DNA from: Hydractinia symbiolongicarpus
Taxonomy: Eukaryota; Cnidaria; Hydrozoa; Anthoathecata; Hydractiniidae
Reading direction: 5' to 3'
Assembly: GCF_029227915.1 (NCBI RefSeq)
Contig: NC_079883.1
Coordinates: 24,242,001 to 24,306,000, forward strand
Length of the DNA stretch: 64,000 nt
Shown here: positions 48,336-60,651 of the stretch, piece by piece
How the letters are laid out: every line of letters begins with the position of its first letter
How positions within the stretch are numbered: the first letter of the stretch is position 1
Notes under the pieces: model-generated
Database searches by the model: none
Seen by the model: only the letters and a program-made list of their open reading frames with translations
What the model was told of the DNA's origin: nothing
Position numbers and translations under genes: made by a program

Positions 48336-48740
48336 TTCACACTAGAATTTTAAAAGCATGCTATAAATTTAAAGCACGATTTAAAGCGTGCTTAATAATG
48401 TGAACGCATTTTTGCTTTATTGAAATGTCTTTCAAATTATGTTTACTTGCTTTAAACATGCTTTAAATAAAGCAAAAATAAAGAGTGCTTCGAGGCACTC
48501 TTTATTTTTGCTTTAGCTGCTATAAGTGCGTAACACAATAGAATAAAAATTATGCACAAATATTTGACTATTAGAAGTGAGGATTTTAAGGGGGTATTAT
48601 GAAAATAAAAGTTCATTCGTATGTGAGAATAACGCATTAAATTTTGTTTACAAATCTCCCTTTGATGTTACCGGCAACTTGCTTTAGTCAAAGCATGCCG
48701 TATTTTTATACTAACCATGCTTTATTCTAGTGTGAACCCC
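48332..48740. mobile_element. ~409-bp MITE with 17-bp perfect TIRs and internal hairpin
   Basis: GGGGTTCACACTAGAAT at 48332-48348 is the exact reverse complement of 48724-48740. Inside, 48469-48488 and 48495-48514 form a perfect 20-bp-arm hairpin with a TTCGAG loop. No coding capacity. The body is rich in aaagcatgcttt-type motifs. Confidence 0.8.
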
Positions 48741-51689
48741 GCCATTGTATTTAGGTAATCATATTGAGCTTGATTTTTCTTTTGTTTACTGTTCGTTGAA
48801 GAAATGATAATCCTCATACCAACTTCAGTCTAGAATTGTATTTGGGACACAAAACATATTTTAATGTCATCATTGAACATGTTCAACTTTTAACTTTTTC
48901 TATTGTTTTAAATCGAATCCATTGTTTTCGCATACGTGTTTGTTGCACGCGATATAGGTTTAGGCGTAAACATAGTTAAAAACAAAGATTTAAACACGAT
49001 AATTTACCGGAGAATGAAGACACAAAAGCGACTAAAATTTTTATTGAGAATTGGAGAAGTCAGCCGAGTTTGTGGGATATTAAATCCCCGTTCTATAAGG
49101 ACAGAAACGAGAAGGCAAGAAGTCATAAGGTATTCAAAGGTATCCCACATGATAAAAACTTCAAAGTTGCGGCTATTTTGACTTTAGCAGGAATTTAGTC
49201 ACGTGAATGCGTTGTTTTTCTCTCAATGTTAACTTCTATGAGATTAAGGAGCTCATCAAAAATAATCGGCGGCATTCTTAAAAATCGCTTATACTCTGCA
49301 ATTCTCTCCACGAGCAGTTCATGCATGACAATATTGTAAATGCCACGTTCAGTTCATCTATTAAACCACGGCTTCACCCATACATTTCCTTGCTTTCTTT
49401 TCCTACGTTCGGCTCTATTTTTTGATAACATATACACATGCTATTTCTTCTTTAGAGTCCATGTTGCTAAGAAAAACATGCTCAAGTTTCATGTTTTTAA
49501 TGATAGTGTATTCGCGCCAAAATGTGTCATTTGTGATGTCATTGGAATGTATCATTGAAAAACGGTCATTGAAAAATGATAGTGTATTTCAGCTTTAAGA
49601 TCGCAGGAGACCATTGCAATAAAGCCCTCTCCTTCGGGACATGATGAAAAAATAATCCTAGCCTATCTTATTTTTTGATAAGGGTGGTAAATGACCGATT
49701 AAACGTCAAACGCGAATAAACGCCCACCCGAAGGCTAAACATTGTTAATAAGCTCTCAGTTAGTACAGATATACGTGTGTCGCGTTAAATCCCTCTTAAC
49801 CACGTCGCACATACTGGTGGAGCGCTCTAGTATAGATATATAGCATGTTGCATTTCCGTGAAGCACTCACGATGCAGCAATTCGTGTGTAATTTATATTT
49901 AAAAAAAAAACTTTTCTGCAGCTTTAGCTTAAAAATGCCACCTGGCCGTCATTCAGACGGCTAGCATTTTTTTGGCAGAATAAGTGCCTTTGAAAGTCAT
50001 GTTTGACAGCGGGCTGAGGGCTTAACAGGCAAAACGACACATATAACACAGCTCCTCATCATCTTCAATGCTAACCTTTTATATAGGTTGGGGGCTTGGT
50101 GATAAGGCTATTATAGCCTTCTTCTCGCCCTGCCATTTTTTACCTCTCTAGCTAATATTTTTAGCATATGCAATCCTATCTTTAGATTATACGATATAAT
50201 AGCTTAAGATTTGTATTTTATTCTTACGGAAAACTGTAAATTCTTCAACGGCAAAATAAATAAAAAAAAACAAACAAACAAACGTATATTCGCGTGATGT
50301 GGTTACTTTTAATTGCGCCTTTCTAAGGTGCATAAAACTTTGGTTTAAATAACAATACAAGAAAATCTGCTTTTGCGCCGCACAACTAAGAGAGTTATCC
50401 ATTCTTGAACACAAAAATACTTGCATATCACCTAGCCATAGTGAAACATTACAAACAAATCACGAAGACTGTACATCTACTTAAATACATTTTAACACAA
50501 AAAACACAAAAACATCGGAAAATTTGGTAGTTTATATATATCTATTAGGTTTAGAAATCTTTCATTGTTGACTAGGATAGTTTCTGATGACGCCTAACCT
50601 AGTTAACATTCTCTTCTTCGAGCATATCCAAATTCAGTTTCTCTCATACGAAAGCTTAGACGCTAAATACAACCTCAATAAAAAAAATGGTAAAGCAAAT
50701 CCCTAATTTTACCCTATTCATGTCGCGGTACAGGGATCAAGTGTAGTCCCGGGTGTGTTTTGCCCCATAACTTGTTGTTTTGTCAGCTGTGTTGTTTGGT
50801 GAGTTCTGTGCGAATAATGGTATATCATTGACTTTCTGCACTGTCTCTGGTGCTGCCATTGCTTAAGAAAGATTGATACAGACAGCCCAAGTTGCTAAAG
50901 TTATATCTGTCTTTGTAGCACTCTCAATAATTGTGTAGAGGCTGAAGTAATTTAGAATAGATTTCATTTAGGTGGTGGCTATAGATTAAAATTTGTAGTA
51001 TTATCCCATTTTATTGGGCGTAAACTGGCTTAAGAAGAGACTGCTGGTGATCGATAGAAATTTTAGAAAAGGACATAAAACACTCCTCCAGCAGCTTAAT
51101 AAAAGGAGTTGAATAGATATCCAGAATTTATATATTTTGGAATGCATAAGTTTTCGTAAAAAGTCCGAAATTAATCGCATAAGAAAGTTAGCCTGAAGTA
51201 TTATAGGTCTCTATTACAGCTGTTATATTTCGCGCCGAATACCTGTCATTGTATCAAGACGGTTAAGATTTCGCTCAAGTTTAAAATACATTAAAAGGAG
51301 TAAGTATAAACCTTCTTTAGCCTATTTCTTAAAAATCAAAGTTGAAATAACTTGGATAAAAGAAGAGTTATTGATTTTGTTTTAGACCTTGAACACAGTG
51401 TAAAAACAATTTTGTACAAGAAGCCCTGGGGGCTCTAAGAATTTCCGCGCACTACCAAAATATTTGATAAAAACCTGCTAATTCGTTGTGTTATTGTGCC
51501 AAACATTCGAAGGGGTTTGGTGCATGAACCTCTGAAGATAAAGCACACCAGTGACATATCTTACAACAAACGCAAACAAAACGAAACGTGTCATAATAAA
51601 CTCACATTTTAAAAGAAATTGCTAACAAAAAATACAGCCTATCATTCATGGTTGAAAGTCTTGCGATTGAAACGTTTATGGTCTTAAAC
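48741..51689. other. Intergenic, no gene recognised
   Basis: No exon is supported. A hairpin (ggccgtcattcagacggc core, flanked by aaaaatgc/gcattttt) lies at about 49933-49973. Remaining open frames are short and lack motifs. Confidence 0.5.
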
Positions 51690-52570
51690 GGCATTAGTTG
51701 ACAAAAAATCAAAATTTTGATGTGACCATCATTTTCAGTATACTTTTTTTATTAACTGTGTCAATTTTTGTCGAAAATAAAGCAGTTTTAATTTTTGGAT
51801 AAATTTTGGCCTGAAATGACATTTAGGTTCCAAAAAATCAAACTTTTGTACCATCATCATTTTCAGCATACTTTATTTGTTAACTGTGCCAGATTTAGCT
51901 GAAAATGAAGTGATTTTAATTTTTGTACTAATTTTGGCCTAAAATGGCATTTAGGTGACAAAAATCAAAATTTTATGTCACCATTATGTTCAGCATACTT
52001 TTTTTGTTAAGTTTGCCAATTTTTGTTGAAAATGAAGTAGTTTTAATTTTTGGACCAATTTTGGCCTAAATTGACATTTAAGGTGGAAAAAAACCAAAAT
52101 TTTGATGTCACCATCATGTTCACCATACTTTTTTTGTTAATTGTGCCAAAATTTGTCAAAAATAAAGTAGTTTTAATTTTTGGACCAACTTTGGCCTAAA
52201 ATGACATTTAGGTAACAAGAAATCAAAATTTTGATGTCACCATCATGTTCAGCATACTTTAATTGTTTACTGTGCCAAATTTTGTTAAAAATAAAGTAGT
52301 TTTAATTTTTGGACTAATTTTGGCCTAAAATGACATTTAGGTAAGAAGAAATCAAAATTTTGATGTCACCATCATGTTCAGCATACTTTATTTGTTAACT
52401 GTTCCAAATTTTGTTGGAAATAAAGTAGTTCTAATTTTTGGACCAATTTTGGCCTAAAATGACATTTAGGTGACAAAAATCAAAATTATTATGTCACCAT
52501 TATGTTCAGCATACTTTTTTTGTTAACTGTGCCAAATTTTGTCGAAATCAAATACAAATTTTGGCCTGAA
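51690..52570. repeat. Tandem array of a ~126-bp unit (about 7 copies)
   Basis: Each unit runs caaaattttgatgtcaccat, then ttcagcatacttt, tgttaactgtgccaaat, agtagttttaatttttgga, and ttttggcctaaaatgacattt. Copies begin near 51706, 51835, 51960, 52092, 52217, 52345 and 52475; the last is truncated. It is satellite-like and non-coding. Confidence 0.85.
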
Positions 52571-54380
52571 GCGTCAATACTAGACTTCCCAGTAGTTAAG
52601 GAGCTTGGGTACGAAGTTTACATCTGTGACGACGTGAAATCCCAGGGTCGATTTTTTCTCAAAAAATGCTCCGAAAAAAAAAACGACGGTTTTAAAGAAT
52701 TTCCTACGCCTTCGGGCGCGGAAATTCAATTAGCTATACTTTCCGAGTTTCAGAATTTATGTATTTTCAAAATGCTAGAAAGTTTACATAAGCTTTTTTT
52801 TTACAGGATGACTATCCAGTATTTGTTCACTTTTAGTGGCTTAGTGCGACCCCTTTAGTAGGGAAAAAAAAAGTTTTGTCCTTTTTGTGTGAACTTATTT
52901 TGTTAAAAAGGACAGGCACAAAGCTGCGCTGTAATAAAAATAAGATTGTGAAATATAACACATAAAAACAATTATTCTACCCGGGAAAAAAGCATATAGT
53001 GCTAAACTTAAGATTAAATATATACAAAAAAAACCGGAAAGGAACAACATTTAGACTGCTACCTGGTTGGCTAGGCTGTCACGATGTACTTTTGTGGCCA
53101 AAAACTTTAAATCGGGAAATCGGATTAATCACATGTCCAAATTATGCAAAATGATTCTTCTTAATAAAACAAAGTTGTGTTGCGAGTTTCAAGTTCTAAG
53201 GATAGTCCTAACAGAAGTTATTAAATATCACCCTTTAGAAAGATTTCATAGAGATTGTTAGGGGTAGTTTCGAGTAATGGCCAATATCAACGTCTCTGAA
53301 AGGTATGGGACCTAAAAATTCGGCATTCAAGTGTCTAATAGATAAATATTGAAATTCAATAAGTTTCATGGCCATACAATATAGCAATAAGGAGTTTTTT
53401 AAAAAAAACCGTCGGGGGAAGGGGGGGGGGGGGCGGAATCCGCCCCCCGGACCGAATAGGGTTAAGATTTAACTAAGTCTTCAGAGTTATTAGAGAAAGT
53501 TTTTTTTTCTCTCTACAGAGGCCAATTTTTTTGTTCTGATAGTTTCCGTTGTAAAAGAGGTTTAACTGTATTTGCTTTTTTCGCAGATATTATTTTACAG
53601 ACCCAATTCATCAACCTCGTACCTAGGACTTGCTAGGCGTTTTACAGTAGAACGCCTAAACAAGCCTCTGACGGCCAGACCACTTAATTGTAAGAAGCCT
53701 ACAAAGTCTTGGGGATGAGGTTAAATACAAATCAAAGTTCGACGGTTTTACGTAAGAGTTTTAGGCAAGTATCCAGGACATTTATATATTCTGCAGGCGT
53801 CATTCATTGAACCGTCGAAAAAGTTGTAACGCCGATTACTAATAGTTACGCTGATGGTGTTTACGCCGATAACTGGTGGTTACGTCAAAACATTTGTTGC
53901 AAGGCCTTCTGCAGCTGCATTACATTAACTATATCTATGAGTTAACAGTGCCCGTTACCGTATTATGATCTTAGTTGTTCGCGAAAGCTAGTGTTGGTGT
54001 TTATGTTAAACCCTGTGTTTTCAAGGGTTGTTCATACGAATGATATCCATCATCATCTAGATGAAATTTCTCCAATGTAAACAGTCCCTTATGCTGAGGT
54101 GTGGTAAAATAGTGTATCCAAAAGAAATTAGGTACGCTAGCCTGCACTGTACAGATGCTCTAGCCTGTTCCCAAACAGAAAAATCCATATAGGTGAAGCA
54201 GACGAACAATGATGTGATGAACAAAGTAGTTCTTCTTTAATATGACTCATACGCATTATATTCGCCCGTCATGATCAGAGGTCTGATCGGGGTGAAGCAT
54301 TCTCTGTTGAGAATAAAATACGGATGTGCTATGATAAGTATTCACGTATATGTACACACCATCCGGATAAACTATCTGAG
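52571..54380. other. Intergenic with one short palindromic element
   Basis: The frame at 52502-52858 starts in the satellite and has no motif. G/C-rich palindrome (gggggcggaatccgcccccc) near 53430-53450. A ~115-bp element at 53610-53723 is described separately. Confidence 0.45.
53613..53723. mobile_element. ~110-bp short element with CAACCTCG-type ends
   Basis: The left end CAACCTCGTACCTAGGACTT and the right end (minus strand AACCTCATCCCCAAGACTTT) are inverted copies. They match the first 20 bases of the 9.4-kb element, so this may be a miniature derivative of that family. No clean 9-bp duplication was found. Confidence 0.55.
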
Positions 54381-54510
54381 TTCATCACTAACATATTGCT
54401 GCACGTAGTGTAGTGTGTTCGTCTGCAGCTCCCAGTTCTGGAGACCGCGGATCGAATCCCGCTCACTGCTTGGCAGTATGTTAGTGATGAACAAAGTAGT
54501 TCTTCTTCAA
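54380..54510. repeat. tRNA-like sequence inside an imperfect palindrome
   Basis: 54380-54402 (gttcatcactaacatattgc) and 54472-54492 are inverted partners. Between them lies a tRNA-like core: A-box-like tgtagtgtgttcgtc, a CTCC-CAGTTCT-GGAG stem-loop like an anticodon arm, and a B-box-like gcggatcgaatcccgc. U33 is replaced by A and the acceptor stem is poor, so it is not a normal tRNA gene. A 24-bp direct repeat (gtgatgaacaaagtagttct) is present at 54214 and 54484. Confidence 0.6.
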
Positions 54511-54900
54511 TAGGAAAGTATTTAGTTTTTGTACCAACTAACTTTGAGCACTGTTGCATTTCCACATCATTTAGACAAAGAGATCAAATGGATTACTGAG
54601 AGAAGCTGTAAGGAGGAGAGTGTTTTGAGGAGTTCCTTATCGGTTTTAATTAGCAAATCATGTGTAATTGCTTGTCAGATGTCAGGGGGATGAACAAAAG
54701 AAAATTTAATCACATTTCAAAAGATTAATGTATTATATATCATAAATACTTTTAATGCTTACTTTAACATGTAATATGCTGACAAAAACCTTCTAATCAT
54801 GTTTCGTTTCAACTCGTGAACAAAAAAGTTGTGTTTTAAAACTTCTCCGAACAACAACTAAAATGAACGTAAGAAGAAGATAGTGTACTTCGAGTTGGAC

Positions 54901-57449
54901 ATGAAACGAAAATGTACCACTTCGTTTTTCTTGTGTCTTTCAAGTATATTTTTAGTGTTTGGAATTGCCGGCCTATATGGTAGTATATTTGGATACGCTT
55001 GGTGGGTGGATGATTTAAATGATGATGGAAAGTTTGAATATGGAATTTTGCGAAACAGATTTAAGTATAAAAATGGTTCAACTTACCAAGGATTTGTAAA
55101 AAATCTGTTTAAGTTCAAAGTAGAACAGATAGGGGGTTCGTAATAATTAATTGATTGATTGTTCCTTTATTTTGCATATATTTTACATATAAAATTTCTT
55201 AAGTGTGTTTTATGCTATGTATAAGGGCTTGTCTACACGATGAAATTTTAATCTTGCGGTTAATCCTGTGGGTTTTTTTTTAATCAAACGTTTGCTTTTG
55301 TGGTTTTGTTGCCAGCAGCATTGACAACACTTATATAGAAATCAAATAAGGCTATGTGATAAAACTAGCTTCCAACACCGTCAGTTGATAATCTAACCTA
55401 GGCTTCTGCTTTTAATGGACTGTCACCTTACTTATTGGATTTTTGTTTTGTTGAGGCCTTTATTATTAAAATCTTATACCAGAAGCACAGTAGAGCTGCT
55501 GGTACAAAGAGCTTAACCTTGGGAATGAGATTAACCGCAATGCTAAAATGATCTTTTACTTTTTTAGTCATCAATGGACAGCAGCGTGACGTCATATTAT
55601 TATGCCTCATTGTATCCGCCATGTTTGCTACGTTCGCTATCGTTCCCGTAGTATTTGGTATGTGTCGAATGAAAGAATCCTCGTGGGAATTTTATAGCCT
55701 AACAACAGCGTTTCTTACTGCAATGAGTGGTAAGAAGATTTATCCACAAAATTTATCCTTTTATACTCACTTTAACTGTGATGCTCCGAACGCTTGAAGT
55801 GTTTATTAAATTATCAGGTTTTCAAAGAGGCGTCTTTTTAAACGCCTGTTAGAAACAAAACAAAAAACACATTAAAACGAGGTTCCAAGCCTCACCTTCA
55901 CGCTCCACTTCAGCATACAAACGGAGCTACCATGCGTTTATTGTTTTCAGAACAATATAATTAATCACACCGGGAAGCGTTTTCTAATCTCCAGTCACAT
56001 CCATCACAAGCACAATGGAGCTAGTTTGTAAACTTCTGGTATTGTTCTTTTTAAAAAAGTATCAAATGGAATTGGAAGAGGTTGATACTTATCTTTCATT
56101 TAAAACTCATAAAAATAGAAGATTTTCAACAGACATATATTTAAAGAAAGATCATTAAAAGGGAAATTCCATTTCTTAGTGAAACAGGCAAGAGTTGTGG
56201 ATGAGGAAATTTTTTCTCCACTTCCAGTTTCTCTTCAGTAGAGTGAACATAATTCCATTCCCTCTCCTTCTCTAGCTGCATGAATTTCGAGTTGTGCTTC
56301 TTCTGCAATTGGTCCATCTCCAAATTGTAGTTGTTTCTGTTGTTTATACAGTTCAAATGCATATCCATTAACATTAATAGGTTGAGAATCAACAAACTTT
56401 AACATGTTGCTGCGAAGAGTCGGCCATCTTGAATATAAAGAATTCTATCCTTGCGAACAAAAACTTTCTCAGTGTTTGTTTACGTTTTTGTGCAATTTGA
56501 TTTGTCGAAAACTTAGAGACAAACTAATTAAGTTTAGTCGCTTCGACGAGACTGTGACACCACTACTATGCAAAACATCATTTGCAAAACAATGGATTGC
56601 TCGGTCGCTCCGCTTGCACTCTCAAGTGGAGGTGACCCTTCAGGCGTTCCTATTCGACGCATGGATTATATATAGCCGTACGCGAATATCTTGTTGATCT
56701 GTTATCAGTTCTCGTTGGTTATTATTAAGTATTTACAGCCAATCTTACATAACTATCTAACGCTGGCCCTGTCATTAACATTGGATTAAAATGCGAATAG
56801 ATAGGTAAACACAATATACGAGCTAATGTATTAGCCTGGAGAACCGTGTCGCACTGTCAATGCAGTTTTAGCTTATACGACTGCACATGGACTTGTACAA
56901 CAAATAACGATTCTAATTCAGTAATAGCGCTGATGCATGTTGTGCAGTGCTTGCTACCATTATCTGTGTTGAGAGCGACAAAGGTGGACTTCATGCATGT
57001 TGTTTTAAGAAATTGGTGGCACCAGTCAATCTTTTAAATTGACCTAAATGTTCTAAAATGAAAATTACTTTTTACGGACACAAAATTACAACCTTGAATG
57101 ATTGTAGTTGTACTATTTTATTCTAGCAATACCTTCCATTGGTTCGATGGTGTACATCGAGGTGAAGTATCGAGACGTCTGGAAAAAAACAATTGAACGA
57201 AAAAACAGTTGGTCTTACATGTTGGCTTGGATCGGTGCCGGCAGTATGTTTCTCTCTACCGTGTTCTCCTACGTATTGCTTTGCTTACATCCGAGAAAAC
57301 GTTACACAGTAAAGGCTGCATCCAAACCAAAGAAGAGCTCATTCGCGAAACGAAATCGTGCATACGAGCAAGATAGTCCTGACAAACCAATCAAAGTAAT
57401 CGCTGTTAAAAAAAGCGGGAAACATGTGACGTTGGAGAGTTCAGCATAA
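54901..57449 (+). CDS. Four-helix membrane protein, possibly claudin/PMP22-like
   Basis: Three exons join in frame: 54901-55135, 55568-55729 and 57127-57449, giving 239 residues. Helix 1 (SFFLCLSSIFLVFGIAGLYG) is followed by a loop of about 55 residues with a WWVDDLNDDG stretch. Helix 2 is ILLCLIVSAMFATFAIVPVV, helix 3 spans the exon 2/3 junction (FLTAMSG/AIPSIGSMVY), helix 4 is MLAWIGAGSMFLSTVFSYVL. A basic C-tail follows. Four helices, a long first loop and both ends inside fit the claudin/PMP22/EMP group, but the usual W-GLW-C-C loop signature is not clear, so the family is a guess. The exon 1 donor (GTTCGT) is weak, yet it is the only choice I found that keeps the frame open. Start: ATG at 54901, after which the basic MKRK precedes helix 1. 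Confidence 0.7.
55730..57126 (+). other. Intron 2 of the tetraspan gene, possible transposon debris
   Basis: A minus-strand frame at 56141-56395 has a charged Gln/Glu/Lys coiled-coil-like run (DQLQKKHNSKFMQLEKERE) of the sort seen in Myb-like proteins of Harbinger transposons; this is weak. A plus-strand frame at 56404-56697 matches nothing I know. Confidence 0.35.
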
Positions 57450-60400
57450 ATTTAATACGGTTAAAGTTAGTTAGATGATGTTTGTCTCAATCAGAATAGA
57501 ATAAGAGAGAAATAGAAAATTAAGCAACGCTTCAGACGTTAGGGGGGAGGTATATATGGTCATTCTCATTAACACCAACTTTTGAAATGTCGAAGCGCCT
57601 TTTTGGTACCAGAGATGTTTTTAAAGATTTTACATTTTCTCTATTTTGCATCCAAATAAGCGTCTTGGTATTCAGAATGTTACGTAGGAGATGATTGGTG
57701 AATTTGTGATGACATTTTGCAGGGCATAGAAGGTGTTGACAATTTTGGCGATACGGAATTTTAAGAAGGGTTGATTGTCATGAGATGAGACATCATCTTT
57801 GTAAATTTTCTTTCGACAAAAGTTAATTGCTTCAAAACTACAAAAAGTTAATTTTTACTGAAACATCGTCAAAGTTGAAGTAAAATTGGGAGAAACCGTG
57901 TATATAATAAAGCGAAGGTTTTTCAAAAGAATAATGTGAACTTAATTTATAATTATAAATATATCAATTTTTTAAACAAATGGGTTGACTTATTTCTAAT
58001 GTGTAATGCGATGATATTTTTCCGTAGCAAGATTCTTGGGTATAAATCCAAAATTAATGGCTATTTAATTCACCTGAAAAGAGGAAATGATTTCGGAAAA
58101 AAAAGATTGAGATTAGAAAAAACATTCCATGCAGGATATGAATATTTTTTAAAAGAGAAAATTTAAAATTTTAACCAATTAAAAAAAAATATGGTTCATT
58201 TTTCGAGAGAAATGGTTATTTGAGGTCTATTCAACCGTGTTCCAAGCGCCTGTTGTCTCTTTTCTATAACCGGAACGGTGAGACGAACATTACCCTGGAG
58301 GAGGCTTCGTCACGTGATCCTCACGAAATACGCATACAATATCGTATTTCGCAGTCTTGTTGTATTTTCTGTCTGTTATCGATTTTGTTTGTCGTTTTGC
58401 GTTGTCTTTTTGGTGTACGCCACCAAACAAACTGTGCTATTCAGCAACCTTATGTCGGAAACTTCATTAGCAACATTATTATTCTAAAGGTTACTTGATG
58501 TGTTTCAGAGTACCAAATGGTAATCGTACCACCTTTCTCCCCTTACTGGCATTTTTAAAGTTTTTTTAGACAAGTAATTTAATTAAAAGAATAAAGAGCA
58601 ATGTTACACTGCAGTGGCTTGTTATTTAACTGAATAAAGTAACCCCTTTTCAGGCCGGTGAAGTTTGGTGTTCTTTTTGAGGCTCCGGAGGATTTTTTGT
58701 TTAACGGGAGAGCTGTCAAAGATTCGACTGTACAGCTCACCGTGGCAAAAAGCTATTTACCTATTTACCTATGTTCAAACTGCTATTCGAAACTTCAGTT
58801 CTATAACATTAGAAACCTGAATTTTATGACTTAGGTAGCTTTTACATGGACTCGACCTGTAATGAGATTTCAAACCGCAATAAATTTTTGTTGACATCGA
58901 GTTTTACATTTTGACGTTGTGTAAAATGCACATGCGCCATAACTTTGTACACATGCGCAGTAACGTTATACACATGCGCAGTAACTTTTTAAAAACGCGC
59001 AGTAACTTTGTACACATGCGCAGTAACGTTATACACATGCGCAGTAACTTTTTAAAAACGCGCAGTAACTTTGTACACATGCGCAAAAACTTTAAACACA
59101 TGCGCAATAGTTTTTGTTCGGGTGATTCTTGTTTACATAAATATTTTGAGGATGAAATGAAATTAGGTCTTTTAGATCGTTATTTCGTCTCCGAAATGGA
59201 ACTGCATGTAAAGACTGGTTTAATATTTACTTTAAATAATGTAAATTACATGTAAAGTACATATAAAACGCGCTGGTTGCGTATGTAACAAAGAAAATGG
59301 AAATACTTATGTAGAAAAGTATAAAACTGCTTATTAAAATAAATATATTTAAGAATTTGTATATGACCAAAAAACGTTAGAAAGTCAAAAAAATATACAA
59401 AGAATGTAAAGAAGCTAAAAAAGTAAAAAAAACTGCAAAAAAAAACACATCAAAAGCCATGACTACTTTGATATTCTTGTCAACATATTCTTAACTGTCC
59501 ATGTAGCCTATATCGCTATATTTAATACAGATTGAAACGACGCGTAGGCAAGCTGGAATTCGTGATAAGTCAAAAAAATCTTAAAAGGGCTAGTTAAATG
59601 CCAAAGAATCATGAGAATTTACCTTTCTGAAACATAATTTTTTTGATAAATTTATATACCAATATGCTTTGAATAAATTCCTCATTCTCGTCCCTTTTAA
59701 CAATTTAAGCAATAAATGCTGCCTCTATATGAATTCCACCTTTGAAAGTGCATTTTTTCACCGATAAAAACACTTTATAAAATACCATAAGTAATATCGT
59801 GTTCGTTGCTAACTAGTGTCGTATAGGAACGTTTTTCTTTCGAGTTAGGCTTCAAATTATTGTATCAAGAGGTCGAGAAAACGATATTGTTAATTTTATG
59901 TAATTTTTTTAAATCATGGGGCTAAGCCTCCCCTTGGCGCCCTCCTCCCCCCTGCTTCCTGCGGGAGAGATTTACGAAACAAAATTGAAAGACTCTCTCG
60001 TCGCAAATATTAAGAGTTTTTTGTTCGCACATTTTTGTTGCGTCATCGTATATATTTCTTTTTTCTTCTGTTTCTCAAAAACGTAAATGTTTACTTAAGA
60101 AGTGCTCACTAAACACAAATTAACCCGTGACTGTTGTGATAACATAAGTTAATAAAATAAGTTATACTTTTCATAGCTTTGTTTAAATTGAATCAAACTT
60201 GGTACAATTATAGTACATCACAAAAGGTACAAAATGGCAACAATAAATTTTTGCTTGCGTCAGTGCATTTTCTGTGACGTCATCAAAAGCTTGAAACTTG
60301 TTCAAAATACCACTATTTAATTACTTTAGTTCTAGAGCGAATTTTTACATTCTGTTTGAAGTTTCTAAAAGAAAAAGAGAAGTTATGTAACCTATTTTCC

Positions 60401-60528
60401 GGTTTTTACATAAATCGCATGAAAAGTTGCCAGAAAATCCTATTTTTTTTCCTATTATAAAGGTTGCTAAGAAATATCTTAAAAAATTGTTCCAATAAAA
60501 ACGTTACGTTGATGATTTTTACTTTTAG
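57450..60528. other. Intergenic with minisatellite
   Basis: No exon recognised. A fragment similar to 38634-38700 (cgcctgttgtctctttt) lies near 58240-58260. The minisatellite at 58925-59110 is listed separately. Confidence 0.5.
58925..59110. repeat. 21/63-bp minisatellite with ACATGCGCAGTAAC core
   Basis: About nine 21-bp units of the type aactttgtacacatgcgcagt occur, arranged as a higher-order 63-bp repeat in which every third unit is aactttttaaaaacgcgcagt. Confidence 0.85.
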
Positions 60529-60651
60529 ACGTGAATAAATGTAGTACAATAAATGGAGGTTGTAATCAAATTTGTATCAATCAACCTGGAAGTTTTCTTT
60601 GTCAATGTGGACGTGGATATAGGTTAAGTAGCAATCCAAGAACTTGTTTAG
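60529..60651 (+). pseudogene. Orphan calcium-binding-EGF exon, duplicated from the downstream gene
   Basis: A phase 1-1 exon with acceptor and donor encodes [18 protein letters not shown], then GSFLCQCGRGYRLSS, with six cysteines. It differs at only 4 of 106 bases from the exon starting at 63895, and the preceding intron bases also match, so it is a recent duplication. The calcium-binding DxNE is DVNK here. It lies 1.6 kb before the EMI exons, where no EGF exon is expected, so it is either stranded or the end of an upstream paralogue. Confidence 0.6.

Noticed and set aside
52502-52858. 118-codon frame
   Set aside because: Begins inside the 126-bp satellite and has no motif or splice support.
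54400-54475. A functional tRNA gene
   Set aside because: U33 is replaced by A and the acceptor stem pairs poorly; better read as tRNA-derived.
56141-56395. Harbinger-type Myb-like transposon gene
   Set aside because: Only a short charged helix-like run, with no Myb motif or transposase partner; kept as possible debris only.
58904-59255. Open frames of repeated LLRMCTK / HMRSN residues
   Set aside because: Again a 21-bp tandem repeat read in frame on both strands.
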